Source of the DNA: Siphonodentalium dalli
Taxonomy: Eukaryota; Mollusca; Scaphopoda; Gadilida; Siphonodentaliidae
DNA length: 64,000 nucleotides
NCBI GenBank assembly: GCA_032622095.1
Contig: CP136066.1
Location: 169,146,664 to 169,210,663 of the forward strand
Reading direction: 5' to 3'
In this document: in pieces, positions 1 to 10,477 of the stretch
Layout of the letters: every line of letters starts with the position of its first letter
Numbering within the stretch: position 1 is the stretch's first letter
The notes under the pieces: generated by a model
Told to the model about the DNA's origin: nothing
Database searches by the model: none
Seen by the model: the letters and a program-made list of their open reading frames with translations, nothing else
Made by a program: the position numbers and the translations under genes

Positions 1-250
1 TCGCGAGACCAAGTCCTGACTTGGAACACCGTGATTACTTTGGTGGTCTAGACCAGAGACCAGAAGTCAGCCGTCGATGATCAGTAATTTCCCCCGACCT
101 ATTGTCGAGAAACGTTACGTATATATTCAGTATATCATGACTAATGAAGTGGGCTAATGCGAGCATGTTTGTGTGAACATCGCTTGTGTGGAGGTAGTGA
201 GTGTGTAATTCAAAAGTCACAAACCCGTTATGAGGGTATAACTGATTTAA

Positions 251-764
251 ATACTCATATGAAGAACAGCTTAGTTCTGCACATAACACCATACAAGACT
301 TGGGGCACAGTTCCCTCACAATGAGTAGACACCATTCAAGACTGACATTGGCTACCTTGCCTGCCAATTCCTCTTGCGGACGGCATTTAGTTTGGTGTCA
401 CTGTCCACTCTTTGCCAGCCTGTTCTTCCGAAAACCCGCACATATCTGCTTATATTATAATTTACTTTAGTGCGATAATCTGCTTATAATTACCTTATTT
501 TGAGTCGATAATCAACTGACAATGAAAACATTTTAGTCACATTATCGACTCATAATGACCTCATTATAGGTTCATTATTGCGGACAATGACACAAAGACT
601 CATACGAAGAACATCTTAGTTCTGCACATAGCACCATACACCATGCACTATTCCCACATAATGAGTAGATCCTGTTTCCATGACTGCCACGAGACAACAT
701 TGCCTGCCAGTTCGTCTTGCAGTACAGAGGAACGTCATTTCGTTTGGTGTCACTGTCCACTTCT
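251..764. repeat. Imperfect direct repeat pair, about 165 bp each
   Basis: Two related blocks, about 251-413 and 597-764, lie about 346 bp apart. Both run from CATA(T/C)GAAGAACA(G/T)CTTAG through TTCTGCACATA(A/G)CACCATACA to TTTGGTGTCACTGTCCAC. Overlapping short ORFs here carry the same words in different frames, which fits a non-coding repeat. Family not recognised. Confidence 0.6.
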
Positions 765-840
765 GTGTAGACTTCTTCATCCCTTTGGTGACATATGTGT
801 CAAGTAACCAGGGGAAGATTTGAAATTTGAACATGACCAA

Positions 841-2106
841 ATGTCCAGCTTACGTGAACATATTCCCGCTTATAGTGAACCAAGTGATGTTGTGATATTC
901 GGAAAGTCGACTCTTCCTATTATTTAGTTAGAAAATATGCTGGTAAAATCAAAGAGATTAACTTTCGCAGCATTCTGATTACCGCATCTGAAAATATCCT
1001 CGACAGGATACAGGGGGACTTACTGTTGTCGAGGTGTTTATATACCAGTATTTCGCGTCTATATTGTCGCTTCAATCGAACTACATGTCAGCAGCGCATG
1101 GTTAACCACTTCTGTACTGAATGAATACTCCCACCCAGCTATAAAAGAGTATATTAGAATCGTGTGTTGTTCATTTGTCGGAGTAGTGTTCATGAAACAT
1201 GAACAGACGACAGACAGAAAACCAAATGATACAGGCGCAGAAGAATTCCTATTCCATGGCGTGAAATGTTCAGATAACAAGTTCAATTAATGACATATGG
1301 TCGATGAGAATTTGGTATAGACAGGTTTAATTTAGATGCAATTGAGGATTCAAAACTTGATGTCCCCTAAACCAGGGACTAATGTGACTTAAAACCTATG
1401 TCCCGATCCACTATCAGTGTTTATGTTTTTAAAACTATTTTAAGCAAGTTATGTGGTCTCAGTTTCCGCATACTTTTGTTCGTATGATGTTTTAATAATC
1501 GACTTGATATAAAAACAATACTTACACAATAATGACTTACTTACTCATCCTATCCCATCGATTTGCAAATGTGTTAGCCGGTACAGTCAAACGCGACGAA
1601 GTTACCACCTCACGATATACAACATCAAAACATGCGTATGCTATGCATGTGTGTTTATTGTGACCATATTCGTGAAAAATCAGTTGGACTGCGTTCGCGA
1701 GAATCTTCTTAACTGTAGCCGCTAAACTGCTGAACGGGCATGGCTGGTGGTCAAATGGTGTCGCCTTCCTGTACTGGGATTTAACGCACATATTACGCGT
1801 GATTTACACAGCCTATGGCCGACTACCTACTTTAAAATGTGTTGCACAAAAATCGTGAAATTTGCTGATTTGCATTTTAGGTTGTAACCTGCTGATCAAC
1901 AGTTGTTCCAGAATGTTAGGTATACCCGTGTATATTGACAACAAAAATATCATATCGTGTCCAAGAAGTGCTGAGTTACACATTCCAGGAAGCAGTACAG
2001 CTATTTCAGTACGCACCTTGGGATAATTTCTTGACAGTCGAGCTGATCTCGTGCGACCATGAAAGCGTGAACGTTTGCCGACGATGTCCCATTCGTCAGA
2101 TAACCA
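841..2106. other. Intergenic stretch, nothing recognised
   Basis: AT-rich DNA with only short unconvincing ORFs on either strand. I see no repeat structure, RNA gene or exon with good splice borders. Confidence 0.4.
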
Positions 2107-2547
2107 ATGCTTTTATCGTCGTATCCCACCAGATCACATAGCCACCTCACAACTGTTAACTCAACTTCACATCCACCTGTAGAAAATCGAACACAACATA
2201 TATGCGTGGTTTGTTTCTTATATTATAAGCCTCGTTCTGATAAGTCAGTAGCCTGTGTCACCATGGACATGTTGACGTCGTTTTGTTGTACTCTTCTGGG
2301 TTATAACATAACAATGCCACACAAAGCAAAATCGCTCACAATGTCACCTAAGTCCTGTAATTTCGAGTTGGGATATCCAACTACTATGAACTACATTATT
2401 AAGGAACGCGTAGTAACTAAGAAATTAAATCCCCTGCGTTATATTCTCGACTTTGTAAAGTTCCCTGTCATAGCATCCAAAAATTCACAGGTTTTGTACT
2501 TGTGGAATATGGTCTCTTCGGGCGTTAGCCAGAGTAGAGATTCATGA
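2107..2547 (+). CDS. Unrecognised 146-residue ORF, coding status doubtful
   Basis: An open frame of 146 codons from an ATG at 2107 to TGA. The product has no signal peptide, clear membrane segment or domain I recognise. Its second half (motifs SPKSCNFELGYPTTMNYI and LNPLRYILDFVKFP) has an amino-acid mix compatible with coding. It is the longest open frame outside the transposons in the first 10 kb, but AT-rich DNA can produce this by chance. No flanking exon or polyadenylation signal could be tied to it. Confidence 0.15.
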   Translation: MLLSSYPTRSHSHLTTVNSTSHPPVENRTQHICVVCFLYYKPRSDKSVACVTMDMLTSFCCTLLGYNITMPHKAKSLTMSPKSCNFELGYPTTMNYIIKERVVTKKLNPLRYILDFVKFPVIASKNSQVLYLWNMVSSGVSQSRDS

Positions 2548-2930
2548 CATGATCTACATTCCTCGTCATTTATGTCGAGGTATTTGTTTATTTTGTTTTT
2601 GGTGGGAAATCAAAGAGGAATTTTAAATGGCTTACCGGGAGCAGTTTCCATCATGACGGCACTTTTTGGCACAAGTTTTGATAGAGCTGCGCCGATTGAT
2701 GATATGTGAGTTTGTGAATTGGCCACCATCCTGAAGTTGCTACCACTCAGCAAATTCGGACCTGGAATATGTGCTAAATTTTGTCACATCGTCACCGTGT
2801 ATTGTTTTCAGTAAAGAAATGACTGATATGATGATGATATTATAAATGCTTAAAGCAATCACGTTGATATTTTAATCTAACTTTACAATATTCAAGAGTT
2901 ATTATTCATCGTTAGACTTCTTAAAGGCAC

Positions 2931-3444
2931 GGGCGGCGTTCGTTGCAGAGATATTCATATCTGTTCAAATCGCCATCAACAGAAGGAATATTAAAATATA
3001 TATAGTTTTGTTCATATGCCAAACATAATCAGCGCGTAAATATTATATTGCCAAGACGTACGATGGTGTACGTAAACAAGAACCTGCTAGTGTTACATAA
3101 GTTTTGCTTCTGTTTACATAACACAGCGCAATTATATTGGTTAATCACAAACAAATGATATAAACATTGTTTATTATTTCCATATCAGGTAAACAGCAAC
3201 AAACAACGCTCTTTGTGTTTACCATATCCGGATCTAAACAAAAGCCAGGTTCTGTAACGTTTTTTTGCGTTTGTTTACATAACAAATGAAAACCGTTGAC
3301 AATAACATACTGTTTATGCCATATTTCTGATTGCTATAAGAACAAAGTATGTCTATATTTTACTATTCTTTCTGTTTATGGCGGTTTTGACGGAGCTGAA
3401 TATTTTAACAGCATACCCACCACCAACGCCGCCCGTATCTTTAA
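2931..3444. mobile_element. TTAA-flanked inverted-repeat MITE, GGGCGGCGTT family, copy 1
   Basis: The element begins TTAAAGGCACGGGCGGCGTT and ends AACGCCGCCCGTATCTTTAA, so the termini are inverted repeats (about 60-70 bp with mismatches) flanked by TTAA on both sides. It has no coding capacity. Related copies occur at about 49517-49974 and 56810-57188. TTAA duplication is typical of piggyBac and Kolobok transposons; which superfamily mobilises this one is not determined. Confidence 0.75.
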
Positions 3445-3807
3445 ATGTTATATATATCGTTATCCTTTCTGCAAATAATTTTCGTTGGTTGTTTACAGCC
3501 ACAACTATAACCATGTTCTTTCGTTCCGCGACTTGGTTGAACATAAACCGTCAGTATCACAACATGATACATGAATATGTATACCGCCAATCAACAGCAA
3601 TAGCTTAGAAACTAAAACACTAAAACAAAAATGTCGTACCTCGTGACTTGTTTGTTATGAATACCAATATAATTTTTGCGAACTATTTCTCATCAATCAG
3701 GAAAATATCTATATGAAAGTTTTTCTCATTTAGCAACTGTGGTATAAGATACATCGGCCCTTCCCATAAGTGTAATGCGCTCCGCTTATCCCCTCACTGC
3801 ACTGCCC
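3445..3807. other. Spacer between two MITEs
   Basis: Non-coding. The stretch just after the MITE (about 3434-3490) recurs in inverted orientation at about 4965-5030, so the older repeat may extend beyond the TTAA border. Otherwise nothing recognised. Confidence 0.4.
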
Positions 3808-4171
3808 TTAAAGGGGTACTGTACACTATGTCAGACAATTTTAATGAATTTTTGGGACCATCTCCTTTTATACTCAACAGAACATATCCAACAAATGAAT
3901 GAATTTGAGCCATGAATGAGTGCAAAATACATTCATTTACCATATGAACGATACAAAAAACATGGTAATTATAACGAAAATGAATTTATGACTCCAGCCA
4001 TAAATTCCTTTTCATTATAATTACCACGTTGTTTGCATTGTTTATAGAGCACATGGGTGAATTTTGCACAAATCTCTTGCTCAAATTCATTCATTTGTTG
4101 CATATATTCTATTGAGTATTAAAGAAGATTGTCCCATAAATGTCCTGAATTAGTGAACAGTCCCCCTTTAA
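3808..4171. mobile_element. Palindromic TTAA MITE, AGGGGTACTG family, copy 1
   Basis: A 364-bp foldback element with TTAA at both ends. The left arm starts AAGGGGTACTGTACAC; the right arm ends AGTGAACAGTCCCCCTT. The arms pair almost to the centre: TTTGAGCCATGAATGAGTGC on the left answers GCACAAATCTCTTGCTCAAA on the right. Non-coding. Other copies are at about 11953-12197 (partial), 54244-54412 (one arm) and 57340-57694 (full). Confidence 0.8.
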
Positions 4172-5285
4172 CATCGCTCGGAAATAGACAAAATTAGCCA
4201 ATTTATCCGAGCAATTACATCGATATCGTCCGGATATATCGGCGAATGATTCCTCTTTCAAGTAATACCATAGACGCCCCACAATTTCATTTCTATCCAT
4301 AGCATTTAATAAACCGAATATTGTCTCACAAGAGAGTCAACAATAAGAGTCGATCTGACCTAAATGTAAACAAATCCGACTGTGATGAAAATCTACCCCT
4401 ACCAAACCTTCTAAATAAAAATTCGATGAAAAACCAGTTAACAAGAAAACAATAGTCAGAAATGGTAACGCCATCAATATCATATTATTAGGCACATATT
4501 TAAATTATAATATAAAATATATTGGTTTCATGAATGCACAACCTCAGAAAACCTTTAAAAAAACTAATCTTATCACTACGAGTTACTCATGCACCACACC
4601 AGAAAGCCTCTAAATGCGGACCAAAATATCTACTAATCAGATTACGTACACACCCGATACTTCGCAATACGACATTTAGAGTACAATCCAACTGAGACAT
4701 ACTTCATCGGCAAGGTTAGCTGATATATGATGCATTGTGTTCCCGTACTAAAATACGAGAAATTTTCGAGTCTATAACACACATACATACATACATACAT
4801 ACATACAAACAGACAGAAGTTCCAAAATATATAATAGATGTTACTATCTGACTATAATATAGTATACGGCATATAGCATATATGCGACGTCAGACATTGT
4901 TGATTATTCCTTTCTTATCGAAGTTTACGTTACCTGTTTACCGTCGTACTTCTTTTTTTATTAGTCGTAATATTTGGCATAAAATTATTCGCAGAAAGGA
5001 TAACGATATATATAACATTTAAAGATAGGGCGGCGTATATACGGTTAAAACAGTTTGTTTACCGAAATAACTCGCATCGCTTGAAACCCGAAATGTGTTG
5101 TTCTGCGAGATATCCCCATAGTCCCATTGACACCGCCACATCAGCATCAGCATGGCAGTATACTCACATAGGGCGTAATAATGTATGTGTATATATATAT
5201 ATATATCAGTGACTCCAAGCTATTGAAAAGGCAAGATGTGCCGAAACCGGTATAGCTGTTTGTACATACATGTAAAATAAATATT
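4172..5285. other. AT-rich non-coding stretch with small repeats
   Basis: Holds a (CATA)n microsatellite at about 4782-4806, an inverted partial copy of the 3434-3490 repeat at about 4965-5030 ending AAAGATAGGGCGGCG, and a short (TA)n run near 5192. At about 5225-5285 the words GCCGAAACCGGTATAGCTG and a following AAATAAATATTCAACA look like the 3' end of a retroelement, family uncertain. No exon seen. Confidence 0.45.
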
Positions 5286-8200
5286 CAACAACTAGCAGGG
5301 TTACCCGGCGTTGCCCAGGTTAATGCGATGAGAAACCCTCTGTATGCTGTGGATATTTGTTGGGGATAGAGAATGCTCTTGCTTAAAAGTGTTATACGTT
5401 TTCTCATAAATTGTATATTCAAATAGCATCATAAAACATGATTATTACAGTCATTGGATATAAGTAGAGGCTCACCTTGTCAATTGACATTCTGTTTGTC
5501 GCGATTAATCCGTTCCAACAATAATGAAGTATGTATTTATTTACAACTGCGTATACATTAGACGTGATAACATGATACGTGAACATCATAAACACATTAG
5601 TTCGATAAAAGATGATAATTGGGTTTTAAATATTGAGATGTATCAATCAATTTAGTGGGTTGGACTAAGTTATCGAGGACACCTGGCTATCTCCATGAAG
5701 ATAGATGTTTAAAATAAATTTCCAGGTGCTCCTCTGTTCATGGTGCTATATATTGGCTAAATATTCCCAGTTTAAACGAAATGTTGATGCGCATAAATAT
5801 TAGCTACATGTGACAGGCACAGAGCGAGATTTTGAGTTGTTTATGTCAGTCGAGGAGTCTGTTATAAAACCCTTGTCAGATGTGCAGTATTGGGAGGATC
5901 CTGAAAAGTCTTATGCTACTAACTGCATTTTCTTGTATATCAGAAGAAACTATATTTGACTGCACACTGTGACCACTATTTTTGAACAGCCCTTCCATAT
6001 CTCTTGACAAATTGTAACTTTTGTGTGGAAACTGTATTGAATGGAACAGACTCAATTTTGTTATTATATATATGCAATCCTCTGACGGTTCGAGGTCTCT
6101 CAGTTTGCACGAATACATGTATCTCTTCAATATAATGATAAATATACGTTTAATGCTTCTTCTATGTATCTCTTTTTGCTAGCTCATTTTGTGAATGCCC
6201 CGATTGCTACTCCCATATAAATATGACAGTTAAGAAGATATAATTGTTCAAGTGACTTTAGTGGGTCACCATATGTCGGGATTGTGAAATGTGAACGTTC
6301 AAAACTACTTAAAATGGTATGGAGATGGCCTGGGTGACTGTATATAACTTATATGTGGATAAAGGCGAATAGCAATCTTATCAATGATAGTGCATATCCG
6401 CTCGCCATCCGCGACGCAAACGACACCAAATGTGATTTAATTCATGGTATATCATTAGAGAAAAACGTGTATGAATTCGGTGGAAATTGGTGCCAAATAA
6501 ATTTGTACCAGCGTTTCCTCTTTTGACATATTTAAACCACTCCCATTAAACTCATGGATGCATGCTATACTGGAGATGATTATATATATATGTTTGGTGG
6601 TAATCAGCAACTAAACAAATTCTGAGAAGAGTTATGACCCATATCTCTCACCCAACCGGCAGCAATTTGACGTCTTTAAATCACACGATGATATTCCTCG
6701 TACCATAGAGAAGAATAATATATCAATTTGGTGGAAATCTGGGCTAAAAATAGTTTATTAAATCAATTGTTGATGCAACGTTGACTCGAACAACGCCATA
6801 TTGCGAAGGTGATTATGTATTCGTTTGGTGGAAATCGGCGACAAAATTATTTCACGATATATTTTTAATTTTTCCGACCTCCTCCTTTTCTTCCCCTGAC
6901 ACCAACAGCGTCATGTTATAAAATTTTTACCCGCACCGTTATCTTCCTTGATAACATTACCCCTCTTAGAACGCATTGGTGCCATCTCGATTGCACCGCG
7001 TGAAGTTATATATAGAACGCACACAGACAGACAGAAAGACAGACATACAGACAGACAGCACGATTTGATTTCTTGTATCATTTGAGAAGAACGTGTCTGA
7101 ATTTAATGGTAATTAGTACTAACAATATTTTGTATCAGTCGTGGTGACCCTCCCGTCCCTATTTCAGTCTCAAGCTGCACACACTAAGACTCATTAGAGA
7201 TTAGAGATGCATATATATGAATTTGGTGAAAATTGGCGAGTATACAAATTCGTATCAAATTTAAGGTCCCCCATATCTCTCACACATAGGGCACAAATTT
7301 GGAGTATCAAAACGACACGATAAGATTCCTCGTATCACAGAGAAGTATATGTATCAATCTTGTGGAAATCGGCACTAAACATATAGATATAATTTGTTGT
7401 GTCCCTCTCATCTCTATAAACCACTGACTCGAATGGCCTAACCTATGACATCCTTGAACCACACGATTATACTCCTGATATCATGGAGATGATTGTTTAT
7501 AAGTTTGGTGATAATCGGCGACTAAACGATTTTTTTTATCAAATTTGGTGCCAATCCACCCCCCCCATCTCTCAAACAAACAGCACCAATATGGCGTCTT
7601 TAATTCACACGATTATATTCCTCGTATCTTAGATAAGAACGTGTATCAATTTTTGTGGAAATTGGCGCAAAAAAATTGTGCATCAATTTTGGTGCCCCTG
7701 TCCCTTTCAATGCAACCCTGACTCGAATGAGGCCACATTTGACAGATATAAGCAACACTAATAGACTCCTCATACCATGGGGATGATTTTGTATAAGTGC
7801 GGTGGCAATCGGCGACTAAACCAATTATTATCAAATTTAGTGCCCACCCCCTCCCAATCTCTCAACCAAAAGACAACAATTGTTTTGTTTTTTTTCATAT
7901 CATGGGTTTGGCGTTGTTAAATCGCACAATTAGATTCCTTATATCATGAAGAAGAATATATATCAATTTGGTGGAGATCTGCGCTGAAATCAGTTTTTCA
8001 ATTTTGGTGCCCCTCTCCCCTTCCGTGCATCCCTGACTCGAACGACGCCACTTTTAAACCACACCATTGGTTTTTTTCATATCATGGGGATGATTATATA
8101 TAAGTTTGGTGGAAATCGGCGACAGTAAAAAAATCTGCCCCTCCCCCTTCGGGGCACCCCTGACGCGAGCGGCGCGACTTTTGCCATATTTAAACCACAC

Positions 8201-8455
8201 CATTAGATTCATATCATGGGGATTATTATATATAAGTTTGGTGGCAATCGGCGACAATTTTTGTTCTGCCCCTCCCCCGTTTCTGCCCCTGACAACAACG
8301 GCGTCACTTTAGAAAATTCTTACCCCGACCATTATCTTTCTCGTAAAAAGCTACTCCTAGTAGACGCCTTTGGCATCATCTAGATGGTCCCCTGTGAATT
8401 TCTATAGAACACAGACAGACAGACAGACAGACATACAGACAGACAGACAGACATT
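5286..8455. repeat. Interspersed repeat with degenerate ~140-bp array and (CAGA)n ends
   Basis: Starts with CAGGGTTACCCGGCGTTGCCC, a core I recall from dispersed repeats in many invertebrates. From about 6477 to 8260 the motif TTTGGTGGAAATCGGCG recurs about a dozen times (near 6477, 6591, 6727, 6823, 7219, 7357, 7503, 7650, 7798, 7966, 8105, 8237), often about 140 bp apart, alternating with CTCGAACGACGCCA and ATCATGGGGATGATTATATA words. (CAGA)n tracts lie at about 7022-7060 and 8407-8452. The short ORFs inside follow the repeat words and are not genes. Confidence 0.65.
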
Positions 8456-8559
8456 CGCAAATATAGATATAGATGAACGGATACCTTTCTTAATTTTCAA
8501 ACTATTCCATTCTTCGCGTCAGCAGTCACCTACCTCAGAGGAGAGTTTCTTCATTATTT

Positions 8560-8560
<1 letters not shown>

Positions 8561-8617
<57 letters not shown>
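8561..8617. repeat. (TA)n microsatellite
   Basis: An uninterrupted TA dinucleotide run of about 57 bp just after the (CAGA)n end of the preceding repeat. Confidence 0.9.
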
Positions 8618-8619
<2 letters not shown>

Positions 8620-9454
8620 CTCTCTCAATGTTGACTTATGGGCTAATAATTTATTTAAGCATACAAACCGACACATCGCCAGTAACATGTTTGTATACAA
8701 GTACATAAGCGAAGAAATATGTTATTAATTTTGAAATATTTCTTTTTAACCTGGATTATGAAGCTGAGTGCGTTAATTGGTTAGAATATAAGCATGCACG
8801 GCGATATTATTTGATATTATGCTGACGAGGTAATAAAGTCGCCTTTTTGGCATTCTCTGCGTTTACGGCATCGATGGCAGTTCCTCCTATGTTTTCGTTT
8901 AACTCATGTGTTGTTGTTTTGTTGTTATTCGCGTATATTTGTTTAAAATTACTTCATGGACCCGCGATGCATAGCCACAGTTAAAAATTAACCTCAACCG
9001 AAAATTGACGTGGTTCCAGTGTCTTCGTCCATCGTTGTAAAAGCCGAAATTAGCCGATCAGCCGCAGCCGAATCGCACCATATTAGACACATTTCGCATA
9101 ATGAACGACAACAGATAATTATTACGAACAGCTATGTGTATTCGTAATTTTTCGTACGGTCCAAAAAACCTTTTCCCATAAATAACGACCACGAGTCCGT
9201 TTATGAGACAATCGAGCTCTTCACTCGCAGTAAGGTGATTACCGTTCCTCGTGTCGTGATTATTCTGTACTTAATTATGCTGTTATCAGGTCATAGCTTA
9301 GCGCTATGTGTTTCCCAAGTGTTTCATGTATCACGATGACGAATGATTTGATTGCCATTATTACATGTCGATAAACATTAAGGCCACTGGCGTTCAAAAT
9401 TGAGGAGCTGAGAAACAATCGCGAACTTATTATTATATGCTGTATTTGTGAGTT
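8618..9454. other. Intergenic stretch, nothing firm
   Basis: Mixed AT-rich sequence. On the minus strand a short ATG frame at about 9031 (MDEDTGTTSIFG) and an open stretch at about 8821-8910 (ELNENIGGTAIDAVNAENA) look faintly exon-like, but neither has a convincing pair of splice sites. Confidence 0.3.
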
Positions 9455-9669
9455 ACAGTAATGCCCTAAGTAATCTACCTCTTAACCAAAGCAGAATTAT
9501 GGGTAACTTTTCAGGATTTAGTCGGAAATATGGCTTTTTGCCATTCATCGGAAAGCTCTCCCCGAGAGTTTTCCGATGAATGGCAACAAGCCATATTTCC
9601 CACTAAATCCTTAAAAGTTACCCATAATTCTGCTTTGGTTAAGAGATCGATTACTTGAGGCATTACTGT
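9455..9669. repeat. Near-perfect 215-bp palindrome (foldback MITE)
   Basis: ACAGTAATGCC at the left answers GGCATTACTGT at the right, and the arms pair through TCTTAACCAAAGCAGAATTA, GGGTAACTTTTCAGGATTTA and GCCATTCATCGGAAAGCTCT to a centre near 9562 (CTCTCCCCGAGAG). There are only scattered mismatches over about 105 bp per arm. No target duplication is obvious. The minus-strand ORF at 9511-9738 is a by-product of the palindrome. Confidence 0.85.
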
Positions 9670-10159
9670 CTGTTGCAAATCCAAAGAACGTAATCGTAAC
9701 AACGAATATGGAAAAACGATAACGAATAGAATGTACACTTGTCACAGTCTAGTGACGTAGTACCCTATTCGTGATAAGTATATGTTGTCGTTCATTATGA
9801 GAAAGGTGTCTATTATTTGACTACATTGTTTATTGCATAAATAGAGACAATATTTTAGATTTGTAAATGCTATGTGCACTATATGCACAGTCTTTATCTA
9901 ATATAAATATAACACTATCGGGTCTGTATGAAATTTAGCGAGCTTAATATCGCAATATTTTGCGTTCAATAATAAGCGCGACAGATTTATGGGTATTGCG
10001 CTATAATCGCGCCTTTTTCGAAATTAAGCGCGCTCAATATCGCAATAAAGGCGCGCCTCAATATACCACTTCTTCTGACTGGTACTGTATGCCGCGCCGC
10101 AATTGTTGTGTGGAAGAGCATTCAGCGCAGAAATGTTTTAGTACATCTGTACATGTAGT
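9670..10159. other. Non-coding stretch with ATCGC/GCGC words
   Basis: About 9940-10065 repeats short words such as AATATCGCAATA and AAGCGCG, resembling a small dispersed repeat. No gene evidence. Confidence 0.35.
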
Positions 10160-10211
10160 TTGTGTGTGTGAGGGTGTGTGTGTGAGGGAGGGGCTGTGTG
10201 TGTGTGTGAGG

Positions 10212-10259
<48 letters not shown>

Positions 10260-10268
10260 GTGTGTGAG

Positions 10269-10352
<84 letters not shown>
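10160..10352. repeat. Compound (TG)n-(TC)n microsatellite
   Basis: Interrupted TG repeats with GAGGG inserts run to about 10301, followed by about 50 bp of pure TC. All long ORFs here (His-Thr or Arg-Glu repeats on the minus strand, Val-Cys and Leu-Ser on the plus) are translations of the microsatellite. Confidence 0.95.
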
Positions 10353-10354
<2 letters not shown>

Positions 10355-10477
10355 CCAAAGTACGATTGAAGTGGCATAATTCATTGTTTTAAGTGAGCTA
10401 AAATTGAAGCGCTCATTTGGTTTGATCCGTGCACACGGTTCTCGGCATGATAAACAGACAAATCGTATACACCATAC

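Noticed and set aside
10058-10384. Several overlapping ORFs of 78-139 codons on both strands
   Set aside because: They are translations of (TG)n and (TC)n repeats in all frames.
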